Assembly: GCA_964235485.1 (NCBI GenBank)
Contig: CAXSAZ010000003.1
Span: 62,001 to 126,000 of the forward strand
Direction: 5' to 3'
Length of the DNA: 64,000 nt
DNA from: CAHJXG01 sp964235485
GTDB lineage: Bacteria > Pseudomonadota > Alphaproteobacteria > Acetobacterales > Acetobacteraceae
Shown here: positions 8,158-17,061 of the stretch, one piece after another
How the letters are laid out: each line of letters opens with the position of its first letter
Numbering within the stretch: the stretch's first letter is position 1
Translations under genes and position numbers: made by a program
Notes under the pieces: generated by a model
What the model saw: only the letters and a program-made list of their open reading frames with translations
Databases searched by the model: none
What the model was told of the DNA's origin: nothing

Positions 8158-10059
8158 TCAGAACCGGTCGCTGGCTGCCGCGGTCTCGACGGTGCGGGCG
8201 GCGTCCTCGGGCAGGATCAGCCGGGCGGTGGCCAGGGCATCCGCCGCTTCTTTTACCTTCGCCACGTAGGCGTCCCGCGAGCCGTAGCGTTCCTCCAGTG
8301 ACGGGCGCGGATCGCCGGCGCGTTCGCGCTCGGCCCGGGTGCGGGCAAACGGGATGAACGTGCCGTCGCGGTCGCACAACTCGGATGGCATGTCCTTGTA
8401 AACATTGGTACCGGTGTAGGTGCCGAGCGGCGCCGCCAGATGTGGCAGGCGTAGGCCGGCGACCTCGTTGCCGTCGGCGTCCACGGCCGGAACCACCGTG
8501 GGGTAGGGCTGCACCGGGGCGGCGGGCGGGGCGGTCCAGTCCACCGGGCGGCCGATCAGGTTGTCGCCCGACGCCCAGGTCACGCCGGGCACGGCCGGCA
8601 TCCGGACGGCGGAGGCCGGCACCCCGGTCTCACCGTCGCGCCGGGGCACCATGCTGTCAGGCGGGGGTGTCCCCGCCGCGACCCAAGCATCCAAATTGGA
8701 CAGCATGGCCCGCAGCGCCGGCCCGGCGCTGGCGGGGTTGCGCGGGTTGGCGCAAAAGCCCGGCGCGCCCGTGGTGCCGAAGTGCCCGCCGTGCTGCACC
8801 CCCGCCACCAGCAGCACCCGCACGCCCGGCGGTAATGCCGCGTCGGCGCCCGCCGCGTCCGTGTGCACGAGCGACGCGCCCTTTTGCCAATATTCCGTGG
8901 ACGTGTTGCTCTCGATCACCAGCGGATCGCTGCCGTCTCCGCGCAACAGGCTGGAGCCAGGGCCGTAGCCGAAGGGCGGCCAGTTTTCCGGGTAGAACCG
9001 GTCCTCGTGCTGCGTCGCGGTGCGGCCGGGCATGGCGAAGGGCTGGTTCGCGAACACCTTGCCCGCGCCGGAGATGTGCGGCAGCACCCCGTCGAACACG
9101 CGCCGCCCGGCTTCGTCCCGGTTCATGCCGAGGTCGAGGAAGTGCCGCAGGAACCGCCCGCTGAGCGAGATGCCGACCGCAAGCGTGCGCCGGATGCCGG
9201 GTTCGGTCCGCAGGTGGCTGATCAGGTCGCGCGTGGCGGCGAAGCCGACGCCGTCCACGGTGGGGCGGGTCGCCTCGTAGGTCAGCTCGTAGATACGGCG
9301 CGGCGCCGGGTACGTGCCGAATGGCAGGAGCTGGATCGTGCTGCTGTCCACCCAGCCGAACTCGTCCGGCCGCAGCGGCGTCGGCGCGTCGGCGGTGGTG
9401 CTGCGCACGGTCAGGCGCGCGGTCTCCATGGTGGCGACAGGGTAGGGCAGGCGGATGCGCGGCACCGCCTCCGGGCCGCGGGTGCCGGCGATGAACTCGT
9501 GCCGGATGCGGGCCACGACCGGCAGGCCGTTTTGGGTCGCAACGGGGACCCGGATGGCCATGCCGTTGTTGGCGCGGCTGGCCTCGGGCTGCCAGCCGGA
9601 CCAGACCATCGTGAAGCCGCGACGGAAGGTGAAGGCGTTGCCGGCATCGAGGAGGCTGCGCGGGTCGTTGATCGTGCCGGACGACGGTTCCGGGGCGTCG
9701 TTGAACCAGGACATCAGGAACTTGTTGCCGCGGTTGGTCACGTCGTACAGCAGCGCGCCGTTGCCGCGCGCCGGGTCGGCCGGGCGCAGGATGAACACGT
9801 CGGTGTCGTACTCGACCAAGCCCCGGGCGTTGCGCGGCGCTTGGTCCAAGAGGGCGATGCCGGCGTTGGCGGGGTCCTTGGGGTCAAGCTCGCCGTGGGC
9901 GACCGCTTGGATGCGGACATACGGCCCGGCGCTGCCGAAGCTCGCGCCATCGGCGAACGGTTCCTGCGACACGATGTCGAGCCTCACCAAGCGCGCGGCG
10001 GCCGGGTGGGCCAGCAGCAGCGCACCCAGGCCGAGCGCGGCGGTGATCGAGCATCGCAT
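8158..10059 (-). CDS. Secreted alpha/beta hydrolase domain-containing protein
   Basis: A 633-residue exported protein. The first 22 residues form a signal peptide with an AAA-R cleavage region (GALLLAHPAAARL). The mature part matches the large uncharacterised family annotated as alpha/beta hydrolase domain-containing protein: ALLYDVTNRGNKFLMSWFN, then a GISLSGRFLRHFLDLGMNRDE segment that contains the nucleophile-elbow-like GxSxSG, and a late VQHGGHFGT with a candidate catalytic histidine. Substrate is unknown. It is convergent with pmbA and divergent from the Tim44-like gene. A single stand-alone gene, with no operon partners on its strand. Confidence 0.85.
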   Translation of the reverse strand: MRCSITAALGLGALLLAHPAAARLVRLDIVSQEPFADGASFGSAGPYVRIQAVAHGELDPKDPANAGIALLDQAPRNARGLVEYDTDVFILRPADPARGNGALLYDVTNRGNKFLMSWFNDAPEPSSGTINDPRSLLDAGNAFTFRRGFTMVWSGWQPEASRANNGMAIRVPVATQNGLPVVARIRHEFIAGTRGPEAVPRIRLPYPVATMETARLTVRSTTADAPTPLRPDEFGWVDSSTIQLLPFGTYPAPRRIYELTYEATRPTVDGVGFAATRDLISHLRTEPGIRRTLAVGISLSGRFLRHFLDLGMNRDEAGRRVFDGVLPHISGAGKVFANQPFAMPGRTATQHEDRFYPENWPPFGYGPGSSLLRGDGSDPLVIESNTSTEYWQKGASLVHTDAAGADAALPPGVRVLLVAGVQHGGHFGTTGAPGFCANPRNPASAGPALRAMLSNLDAWVAAGTPPPDSMVPRRDGETGVPASAVRMPAVPGVTWASGDNLIGRPVDWTAPPAAPVQPYPTVVPAVDADGNEVAGLRLPHLAAPLGTYTGTNVYKDMPSELCDRDGTFIPFARTRAERERAGDPRPSLEERYGSRDAYVAKVKEAADALATARLILPEDAARTVETAAASDRF

Positions 10060-10208
10060 CCCGTTCCTCCATGGTGCCGGCGCTTCCGGCCTTCGGTTGG
10101 AACTGTGCTGGCAACGGGAGGCTTGTCAACGCGGCGAAGCGGGCAGCCCCCTATTTTCAGCTCTGGATCGGACTATATTCATTGGCATCAACTGGAGAGA
10201 TTTCACAG

Positions 10209-11141
10209 ATGCGTCGCTCCTCTTCCCTCCTTGCTGCCGTCGCGGTCGCTGCCCTGGCGTTCGCGCCCTCGCTCGCCGATGCGCGGGCGGGGGGCGGAAG
10301 CTCAGCCGGCAGCCGCGGCAGCCGCACCTATTCCGCGCCGCCCACGACCAACACGGCGCCTTCTACGGCCGCACCCATGGAGCGCAGCGCGGCCCCGCGC
10401 TCGGCGCCGTCCCCGAACTATGGCGCCCCGGCGTCGCCCGCGTTCGGCGGGCGGTCCGCCTTCGGGTCCGGCCTGCTTGGCGGGCTGCTCGGCGTGGGCA
10501 TCGGCAGCATGTTGTTCGGCGGCGGCCTGTTCGGCGGGTCGGGCGGCCTGGGCTTCATGGGCTTCCTCGGCCTCCTGCTGCAAGCCGCGCTGCTGTTCTT
10601 CGCCATCCGCTGGCTGGTGCGCCGGTTCATGGGCAGCCGCCAGCCGGCGATGGCGGGCGGCCCCAGCTTCGCGCGTATGCAGCAGCCGCAGCCGTCCGGC
10701 CCGCTCGGCGGCGGCAGCGCGCGCCCGGCGCCTGCGCCCGTGCAGATCGGCAAGCCGGACTACGAAGCGTTTGACCGCCTGCTGCACGAGGTGCAGGCCG
10801 CGTGGTCGGCGCAGGACTTGAACGCGCTGCGCCGGGTCGCGACGCCGGAGATGGTCGGCTACTTCGGCGAGCAACTGTCGGAGCAGGCGAGCCGCGGCCT
10901 GCGCAACACCGTCACCCACGTCAAGCTGGAGCAGGGCGACTTGGCGGAAGCCTGGTCGGAAGGCAGCCAGGAATACGCGACCGTCGCGATGCGCTTCTCG
11001 TCGCTGGACGTGACCCGCGACTCGGCCGGGCGCGTGGTGGACGGGGACGTGACGCTGCGCAGCATGGCGACGGAGCTTTGGACCTTCGTGCGCTCGCAGG
11101 GCGGCCAGTGGGTCCTGTCGGCGATCCAGCAGACCCGCTAA
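10209..11141 (+). CDS. Tim44/Tim44-like domain membrane protein
   Basis: About 310 residues. An N-terminal signal or anchor segment (SLLAAVAVAALAFAPSLADA) is followed by a Ser/Pro/Ala-rich linker, a glycine-rich hydrophobic stretch and a membrane helix (FLGLLLQAALLFFAIRWLVRRFMG). The C-terminal Tim44-like domain has YEAFDRLLHEVQAAWSAQDL, LRRVATPEMVGYF and an ELWTFVRSQGGQWVLSAIQ end. Bacterial Tim44-like proteins of this kind are envelope proteins of unknown function. The ATG at 10209 is chosen because GGAGAG at 10194-10199 sits nine bases upstream; longer in-frame starts lack a ribosome site. A strong terminator follows. Confidence 0.88.
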   Translation: MRRSSSLLAAVAVAALAFAPSLADARAGGGSSAGSRGSRTYSAPPTTNTAPSTAAPMERSAAPRSAPSPNYGAPASPAFGGRSAFGSGLLGGLLGVGIGSMLFGGGLFGGSGGLGFMGFLGLLLQAALLFFAIRWLVRRFMGSRQPAMAGGPSFARMQQPQPSGPLGGGSARPAPAPVQIGKPDYEAFDRLLHEVQAAWSAQDLNALRRVATPEMVGYFGEQLSEQASRGLRNTVTHVKLEQGDLAEAWSEGSQEYATVAMRFSSLDVTRDSAGRVVDGDVTLRSMATELWTFVRSQGGQWVLSAIQQTR

Positions 11142-11165
11142 GCGCGGACCAAGGGTGCGACATGA

Positions 11166-11200
11166 GGGCCGCCGGGGCAACCCGGCGGCCCTTTGCGTTT
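11166..11200 (+). terminator. Rho-independent terminator after the Tim44-like gene
   Basis: GGGCCGCCGGG (11166-11176), loop GCAA, then CCCGGCGGCCC (11181-11191) make a perfect 11-bp GC stem, followed by TTTGCGTTT. It lies 24 bp after the stop of the Tim44-like gene. Confidence 0.85.
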
Positions 11201-11323
11201 GCGGGTCTCGCGTGGAAGGCGAATGCCGCCGCTTCATGGAAACTTCACGTGCAAAGGCGAGAGTTCAAGGCCATATGCGGGCATGAAAGCTGGGTTGTCC
11301 TGACGCGAGGTTCAATCAATCGC

Positions 11324-12154
11324 ATGAATGCCCCCACCACGCCGAACGCCCACCAGTATCGCGCCGTGTTCATCTCCGACACCCACTTGGGAACCCGCGG
11401 CTGCCGCAGCGATTTCCTTGCAGACTTCTTGGGCCGGATGTCGTGCGAGCATCTGTTCCTGGTCGGCGACATCGTCGATGGCTGGCGTCTGCGCAAATCT
11501 TGGTACTGGGACGCCAGCCATGACAAGGTGATCCGCTTGATCCTGCGCCATGCCCGCAACGGCGCCGCCGTGACCTACATCCCCGGCAACCATGACGAGC
11601 TGTTCCGCGCCTGGCTGCCCACCGCCATCGACCCGCACACGCTGGAGGTCGCGGGCATCGCGCTCCGCCCCGAAGCCACGCACGTCACCGCGGACGGCCG
11701 GAAGCTGCTGGTCATGCACGGCGACGAGTTCGACAGCGTGGTGCGCTACGCCCGGTTCCTGGCGGTCCTCGGCGATGGGGCCTATGCCACGTCCCTGATC
11801 GTCAACCGATGGTTCAACGCGATGCGGCGCCGGTTGGGCTACCCTTATTGGTCGCTGTCGCAATGGCTCAAACGCCAGGTGAAGGGCGCGGTCAAGGCCA
11901 TCGACCTGTTCGAGACCGCGCTGGCGGCGGAGGCCGGGCGCCGCGGCTTCGACGGCGTTGTGTGCGGCCACATTCACCATGCCGAGATGCGCCGGGTAAA
12001 CGGCATCCTGTACCTGAACGACGGCGATTGGGTGGAAAGCTGCACGGCCCTCGTCGAGCATCACGATGGGCGTCTGGAACTGCTGGACTGGGCCGCCGTC
12101 AACAAGCTGTCGTTCTTCACCCCGCGCGAGCCTGCGCCGGCGGAGGCCGCCTGA
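11324..12154 (+). CDS. UDP-2,3-diacylglucosamine diphosphatase-like metallophosphoesterase
   Basis: A 276-residue calcineurin-like phosphoesterase. All metal-binding blocks are present in order: ISDTHLG, GDIVDGW, YIPGNHDE, LLVMHGDEFD and CGHIHHAE. It most resembles the LpxH-related branch of alphaproteobacteria, where LpxH itself hydrolyses UDP-2,3-diacylglucosamine to lipid X. This longer branch is often annotated as such, but its activity is not proven by sequence. The ATG at 11324 starts the family-typical N-terminus. The next gene, a glycosyltransferase, starts 21 bp downstream; the pair is conserved in many alphaproteobacteria and points to an envelope glycolipid role. Confidence 0.85.
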   Translation: MNAPTTPNAHQYRAVFISDTHLGTRGCRSDFLADFLGRMSCEHLFLVGDIVDGWRLRKSWYWDASHDKVIRLILRHARNGAAVTYIPGNHDELFRAWLPTAIDPHTLEVAGIALRPEATHVTADGRKLLVMHGDEFDSVVRYARFLAVLGDGAYATSLIVNRWFNAMRRRLGYPYWSLSQWLKRQVKGAVKAIDLFETALAAEAGRRGFDGVVCGHIHHAEMRRVNGILYLNDGDWVESCTALVEHHDGRLELLDWAAVNKLSFFTPREPAPAEAA

Positions 12155-12175
12155 CCGGTCCTGCCCGGCCCGGCC

Positions 12176-13198
12176 ATGCGCCTCCTGATCGTCTCGGACG
12201 CCTGGCATCCCCAGGTGAACGGCGTGGTCCGCACCTTGTCGGCAGTAACGGCGGAGCTGACGGCCATGGGCCACCAGGCCGAGGTGATCGGGCCTGACCG
12301 GTTCCGCACGGTGGCGCTGCCGACCTACCCCAGCATCCGCTTGGCCGTGGCGCCCGGGCGGCGGGTGGGCGCGCTGATCGAGGCATTCCGGCCCGATGCC
12401 CTGCACATCGCGACGGAGGGACCGCTCGGCCACGCCGCCCGGGGCTGGGCGCTGCGGCGCGGCGCGGCCTTTACCACGTCGTTCCACACCCGGTTTCCGG
12501 AGTACCTGCACGCGCGGACGCGCTTGCCGACCGCATGGGCCTATGCCTGGCTGCGCCGGTTCCACAACGCGGGCGCGGGCACGTTGGTCGCGACCGGCAG
12601 CCTGCGGCGCGAGCTGGCGGCCCACGGGTTCCACCGGCTGCGCGCCTGGACCCGCGGCGTCGATCTGGCCCGGTTCAGGCCGGATTGGCCCCCTGACGCG
12701 GAGGGCAGCGCAGCTTATTCCCGCCCGGTCTTCCTTTACGTCGGCCGGGTCGCGGTGGAGAAGAACCTCCCAGCGTTCCTTTCGCTCGACCTGCCTGGCA
12801 CCAAGCTCGTCATCGGCGACGGGCCGCAACGGCGCGCCCTGGCGCAAGCCTTTCCGGACGCGCGCTTCGTGGGCGAGCGGCACGGCGCGGCCTTGGCGCG
12901 GAGCTACGCCGAGGCCGACGTGTTCGTGTTCCCGTCGCTGACCGACACATTCGGGCTGGTGCTGCTGGAAAGCCTCGCTTCCGGCGTCCCGGTCGCGGCG
13001 TATCCGGTGACCGGCCCGGCCGATGTGCTGGAGGGCGCGCCGCCGGGTGTGGGCGCGCTGGACCGTGACCTGCGCGCGGCGGCGCTGCGCGCCTTGGCGA
13101 CCGGCAGCCCGGCGGTTTGCCGCGCCCATGCCGAACGGTTCTCCTGGCGGGCCTGCGCCGACGGGTTCCTCGCGAGCCTGGTGCGCGCCGGCATCTGA
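12176..13198 (+). CDS. GT4-family glycosyltransferase (MgtA/mannosyltransferase-like)
   Basis: A 340-residue GT-B glycosyltransferase. It begins MRLLIVSDAWHPQVNGVVRTL, with the PQVNGV motif typical of the diacylglycerol or phosphatidylinositol mannosyl/glucosyltransferase branch. It continues with FHTRFPEYLHAR, a second-domain FLYVGRVAVEKNL, and the nucleotide-sugar-binding ADVFVFPSLTDTFGLVLLESLASGVPVAAY with its E-x7-E motif. It follows the LpxH-like phosphoesterase closely and is likely co-transcribed, so a membrane glycolipid acceptor is plausible. The sugar and acceptor are unknown. Confidence 0.88.
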   Translation: MRLLIVSDAWHPQVNGVVRTLSAVTAELTAMGHQAEVIGPDRFRTVALPTYPSIRLAVAPGRRVGALIEAFRPDALHIATEGPLGHAARGWALRRGAAFTTSFHTRFPEYLHARTRLPTAWAYAWLRRFHNAGAGTLVATGSLRRELAAHGFHRLRAWTRGVDLARFRPDWPPDAEGSAAYSRPVFLYVGRVAVEKNLPAFLSLDLPGTKLVIGDGPQRRALAQAFPDARFVGERHGAALARSYAEADVFVFPSLTDTFGLVLLESLASGVPVAAYPVTGPADVLEGAPPGVGALDRDLRAAALRALATGSPAVCRAHAERFSWRACADGFLASLVRAGI

Positions 13199-13257
13199 CG
13201 TTTGCGGCGCCGCGAGGCCCATGCTACCGCCCGCGCCATGCCGGCCGGCCCCGTTTC

Positions 13258-13956
13258 GTGATCAAAACCCTGCTCCGCCACCCCCGCACCCTGGCCTTGG
13301 GCGCGCAGGCGCTCGGCTTCTACCTGCGCTTCGCGCTCCGCACCACGCGCTGGACGCTGCACGGCGTCGAGTTGGGCCGTTACATGCACGGCAGCCCCGC
13401 GGTGTTCGCCTTTTGGCACGAATGCTTGCCGCTGATGCCGGCGCTGTGGACCCGCGCGCTGCACGAGCGTGCGGCGGCGCAGGGACGGCGCGGGCGGATG
13501 CACGTCCTGGTCAGCCGCCATCAGGACGGCCGGCTGATCGGCGACATGATGCGGGGGTTCGGCCTGGACCTGGTACACGGCTCCTCGGCCAAGGGGACCG
13601 AGCAGAAGGGCGGCGCGTCCGGGTTGCGCGCCCTGCTGGCGGTCCTGGCGGCGGGCGATCAGGTGGTGATCACCCCGGACGGGCCGCGCGGGCCGCGGCG
13701 GCAGGTGGCCCGTGGCGTCGCGCAACTGGCGGCGCTGGCCGGGGTGCCGGTGCTGCCCTGTGCCGCGCGGTGCACCCGGCGCCGGGTCTTGCCGACCTGG
13801 GACCGCATGGTGCTGCCGTTGCCGTTCGGCCGCGGCGTGCTGGTGTGCGGCGCGCCGATCCATGTGCCGCGCGACCGCTGGGCGGACAGCCTGCCCGACA
13901 TCGCCGCCGCTTTGACCGGGGCGGCGGACGAGGCCGAGGCGCTGTGCGCGGCCTGA
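13258..13956 (+). CDS. DUF374 family lysophospholipid-type acyltransferase
   Basis: A 232-residue protein of the DUF374 group. The visible signature is AVFAFWHECLPLMP (acyltransferase H block), VSRHQDGRLIGDMMRGFGLDLVHGSS, and the VVITPDGPRGPRRQVARGV stretch. A GTG at 13258 is chosen as start because the family-like sequence begins there and the upstream frame overlaps the previous gene without homology. Its end overlaps the waaA start by 13 bp. This gene regularly precedes waaA and lpxK in alphaproteobacteria, so it is thought to act in lipid A or Kdo-lipid assembly. Its precise acyl acceptor is not known. Confidence 0.88.
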   Translation: MIKTLLRHPRTLALGAQALGFYLRFALRTTRWTLHGVELGRYMHGSPAVFAFWHECLPLMPALWTRALHERAAAQGRRGRMHVLVSRHQDGRLIGDMMRGFGLDLVHGSSAKGTEQKGGASGLRALLAVLAAGDQVVITPDGPRGPRRQVARGVAQLAALAGVPVLPCAARCTRRRVLPTWDRMVLPLPFGRGVLVCGAPIHVPRDRWADSLPDIAAALTGAADEAEALCAA

Positions 13957-15206
13957 TCGCGCGGCTTTGGCACGGCGGCGCGACCCTGGCGGCCCCCGGC
14001 CTGCGCGCGATGCTGCGGCGCCGGGTCGCCCGGGGCAAGGAGGTCGCGGCCCGCTTGCCGGAACGCGAGGGGATCGACCCGACGCCGCGTCCCGCCGGGC
14101 TGCTGGTCTGGCTGCACGCCGCCAGCGTGGGGGAAAGCCAGTCGATCCTCCCCGTGCTGTCCGCCCTGCACGAGGAAGCGCCGGACGCCGCGGCCCTGCT
14201 CACCACGGGAACGGTCTCGTCCGCCGCCTTGCTGGCCGAGCAGTTGCCGCGGCTTGGCCTCGACCATGTGCTGCACCGCTTCGTGCCGCTCGACGTGCCG
14301 GCTTGGGTGGCGCGGTTCCTGGACCATTGGCAGCCGGACGTGGCGGGGTTCGTGGAAAGCGAGTTGTGGCCCAACCTCCTCGCGGGCTGCCGGGCGCGGG
14401 GCATCCCCACCATGCTGGTCAACGCCCGCATGTCGGCCCGATCCTTCCGCGGATGGCAGCGCGCGCCGGGCTTCGCGCGGCAGGTGGTGGGGGCGTTCGA
14501 CCGGGTGCAGGCGCAGTCGGAGGCCGACGCCGCGCATCTGCGGCTGCTGGGCGCGCGCCATGTGGACGCGCCGGGCAACCTGAAGCTGGCCGCGCCGCCG
14601 CTGCGCGCCGACCCGGCCGAGCTTGCCCGGCTCCGCGCGCTGATCGGCGACCGCCCGGTTTGGCTGGCGGCCAGCACCCACCCCGGCGAGGAGGAGGTGG
14701 CGGGCCAGGTACACCGCGCGCTGGCCGCCGCGCATCCGGGCCTGCTGACCATCGTGGCCCCGCGCCATCCGGAGCGGGGGGCGGCGATAGCGGCGGCGCT
14801 TGGCGCCCCTCGCCGGGCCGCGGAACAGGACCCGGGCGCGGGGGTTTGGGTGGCGGACACCTTGGGCGAGCTTGGGTTGCTGTATCGCCTGGCGCCGCTG
14901 GCCTTTGTTGGCCGGAGCCTGACGGGGCAGGGGGGACAGAACCCGCTGGAGCCGGCGCGACTCGGCTGCGCTGTCGCCGTTGGGCCGCATACCGGGAACT
15001 TCGCCGAGGCCGTGCGGGCATTGGAAACGGCTGGCGCGCTGACCCGGGTGGCCGATGCCGGCGAACTGGCGCGCTGGGTGGATGCCATGCTGCGCGACCC
15101 CGGGCGGCGGCGCGCGGCCGGCACGGCGGCTTGCGCCGCGGCCCGAGGCGCCGCCGGGCTGCCGGAACGCACCGCGGCGGCGCTGCTGTCCTTGGCGCGC
15201 AGGTGA
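13944..15206 (+). CDS. waaA: 3-deoxy-D-manno-octulosonic acid (Kdo) transferase
   Basis: A 420-residue GT30 enzyme that transfers Kdo from CMP-Kdo to lipid IVA at the inner membrane. The conserved LLVWLHAASVGESQSILP near the N-terminus, VESELWPNLL, and LGELGLLYRLAPLAFVGRSL with GGQNPLEPA in the second domain identify the family. The GTG at 13944 lies inside the end of the DUF374 gene. The stop overlaps the lpxK GTG (GTGA), so translation is probably coupled. It forms a lipid A operon with DUF374, lpxK and the LpxL-like acyltransferase. Confidence 0.95.
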   Translation: MRGLIARLWHGGATLAAPGLRAMLRRRVARGKEVAARLPEREGIDPTPRPAGLLVWLHAASVGESQSILPVLSALHEEAPDAAALLTTGTVSSAALLAEQLPRLGLDHVLHRFVPLDVPAWVARFLDHWQPDVAGFVESELWPNLLAGCRARGIPTMLVNARMSARSFRGWQRAPGFARQVVGAFDRVQAQSEADAAHLRLLGARHVDAPGNLKLAAPPLRADPAELARLRALIGDRPVWLAASTHPGEEEVAGQVHRALAAAHPGLLTIVAPRHPERGAAIAAALGAPRRAAEQDPGAGVWVADTLGELGLLYRLAPLAFVGRSLTGQGGQNPLEPARLGCAVAVGPHTGNFAEAVRALETAGALTRVADAGELARWVDAMLRDPGRRRAAGTAACAAARGAAGLPERTAAALLSLARR

Positions 15207-16159
15207 CGCCCCCGGCGTTCTGGCAACGGGACGGTGTGCTGCCTTGGCTGCTCGCCCCGGCGGCGGCGGTGGCGGCACGGCTCACTGCCCGGCGCGTAGC
15301 CCGGCCGGGGTGGCGCGCGCCGGTGCCAGTGCTGTGCTGCGGCAATGCGGGCGTCGGCGGGGCGGGCAAGACCACGGTGGCGCTCGACCTCGCGCGGCGG
15401 CTGGCGGCGCGGGGCGTTGCCGTGCATTGCCTGACCCGCGGCTACGGCGGGCGGTCGCGGGGCGTGCTGCGGGTCGACCCAGCCCGGCACGGCGCGGACA
15501 TGGTGGGGGACGAGCCGCTGCTGCTGGCCGCGGTGGCGCCGACCTGGGTTGCGGCGGACCGCGCGGCCGGCGCCCGGGCAGCCGTGGCGGCGGGGGCGGA
15601 GACATTGCTGATGGACGACGGGCTGCAGAACCCGACGCTGGTTCAGGACGCGGCGCTGCTGGTCGTGGATGGCGTCGTGGGGTTCGGCAACGGCCGGGTG
15701 ATGCCGGCCGGGCCGCTGCGGGAGCCGGTGGCCGCGGCGGCGGCGCGGTGCCGGGCGGCGGTGCTGATCGGGCCGGACGCGGCAGGCACGCGGGCCGCCT
15801 TGCCGCCGGGCCTGTTGGTGCTGGCCGCGGCGCTGGAGCCGGACGCGGCGCTGCCGGGCGCGCGGGTGCTGGCGTTCTCCGGCATCGCTCGGCCGTCCAA
15901 GTTCCACGCCACCTTGCGCCAAGCTGGTGCCGTGGTCGCGGAGTGCATGGATTTCCCGGACCACCACCGCTTCACCCCGGCCGAGTTGGAGCGCGTGCTC
16001 GCCCGTGCTACCGCACTCGGCGCCATGCCAGTGACGACTCCGAAGGACGCGACGCGCTTGCCCGGCGCGATGCGCAGCCAGGTCCGGGTCGTCGGCGTCT
16101 CGCTGCGCTGGGACGACCCGCCCGCGCTTGAGCGCCTGCTGGCCGAGCTTGTGCCATGA
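15203..16159 (+). CDS. lpxK: Tetraacyldisaccharide 4'-kinase
   Basis: A 318-residue inner-membrane kinase that phosphorylates the lipid A disaccharide to lipid IVA. The P-loop is in VLCCGNAGVGGAGKTTVAL (GVGGAGKTT), followed by LTRGYGGR, VGDEPLLLA and the LLMDDGLQNPTL block. The C-terminal TTPKDATRLP motif is present. GTG at 15203 overlaps the waaA TGA. The end overlaps the following ATG by four bases. All motifs are intact and the length fits the family. Confidence 0.95.
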   Translation: MTPPAFWQRDGVLPWLLAPAAAVAARLTARRVARPGWRAPVPVLCCGNAGVGGAGKTTVALDLARRLAARGVAVHCLTRGYGGRSRGVLRVDPARHGADMVGDEPLLLAAVAPTWVAADRAAGARAAVAAGAETLLMDDGLQNPTLVQDAALLVVDGVVGFGNGRVMPAGPLREPVAAAAARCRAAVLIGPDAAGTRAALPPGLLVLAAALEPDAALPGARVLAFSGIARPSKFHATLRQAGAVVAECMDFPDHHRFTPAELERVLARATALGAMPVTTPKDATRLPGAMRSQVRVVGVSLRWDDPPALERLLAELVP

Positions 16160-17061
16160 GGCTGTCGCATTGGGTGGAGGCCGCCGCGGCGCGTGGCGCG
16201 TTGCGATTGCTGCGCGCCGTTGGGCCAGTCGCCTCCTCCAACCTGTTCGGGGCGCTGTTCCGCGCCGTGGGGCCGCTGCTGCCGGTGTCGCGCGTCGCGC
16301 ACGATAACCTGCGGATGGCATTGCCGGAGCTTGACGCCCCCGCCCGGCGCCGGGTGGTCCGCGGCGTTTGGGACAGCCTGGGGCGCACGGTTGGCGAGTT
16401 GCCGCACGTCGCCGGTTTCCGCGAGGCGGCATCCGGACCTGGCTGGGAACTCATCGGTAGCGACATCCTGCGGCGGCTTGCCGAAAAAGGCGGGCCGTTG
16501 ATCTTCTTCAGCGGCCACATCGGCAACTGGGAAGTGCTGCCGGTCGCCGCCGCCGCGCACGGCCTGGCATTCGCCCCGTTTTACCGCCCTGTAGAGAACC
16601 GGCAGCTCGACGCCATGCTGATGGACCTGCGGCGGCAGGCGATTCGGGCCGACGTGCCCATGTTCGCAAAAGGCGCTGCGGGCGCGCGCCAGTCGCTGGT
16701 TCACCTGTCGCGCGGCGGCCGGCTCGCCATGTTGATGGACCAGAAAATGAATGACGGGATCGAGGCCCGGTTCTTTGGCCGCCCGGCGATGACGGCCCCG
16801 GCCTTGGCCGCGTTGGCGCTGCGCCTGCGCTGCCCGGTGGTCCCTGCTTACGTCGAGCGAACCGGGCCTGCGCGCTTCCGGCTGACCTGCGAGCCGCCGC
16901 TCGACCTGCCCGACACCGGCGACCGGGCGGCGGACATCGCCAATCTCACGCAAACGGTGAACGACACGCTGGAACGCTGGATCAGGGCCAAGCCGGAAAG
17001 CTGGCTATGGCTGCACCGGCGCTGGCCGAAGGCTAGAAGCGAGCCTTCGCCGGCGCCTTAA
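16156..17061 (+). CDS. lpxL: Lipid A biosynthesis acyltransferase (LpxL/HtrB family)
   Basis: A 301-residue member of the HtrB/MsbB family, which adds secondary acyl chains to Kdo2-lipid IVA. The catalytic HxxxxE lies in FFSGHIGNWEVLP (H121, E126), with the later RGGRLAMLMDQK and PVVPAYVERTG blocks. The ATG overlaps lpxK (ATGA). It completes the DUF374-waaA-lpxK-lpxL run. Whether it is the lauroyl, myristoyl or a long-chain enzyme cannot be decided from sequence. The last 29 bp overlap the 3' end of a convergent small gene. Confidence 0.92.
   Translation: MRLSHWVEAAAARGALRLLRAVGPVASSNLFGALFRAVGPLLPVSRVAHDNLRMALPELDAPARRRVVRGVWDSLGRTVGELPHVAGFREAASGPGWELIGSDILRRLAEKGGPLIFFSGHIGNWEVLPVAAAAHGLAFAPFYRPVENRQLDAMLMDLRRQAIRADVPMFAKGAAGARQSLVHLSRGGRLAMLMDQKMNDGIEARFFGRPAMTAPALAALALRLRCPVVPAYVERTGPARFRLTCEPPLDLPDTGDRAADIANLTQTVNDTLERWIRAKPESWLWLHRRWPKARSEPSPAP

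Noticed and set aside
13670..16432. A 920-codon minus-strand frame across waaA and lpxK
   Set aside because: The composition is arginine- and proline-rich without motifs, and the plus strand carries complete, conserved lipid A enzymes.
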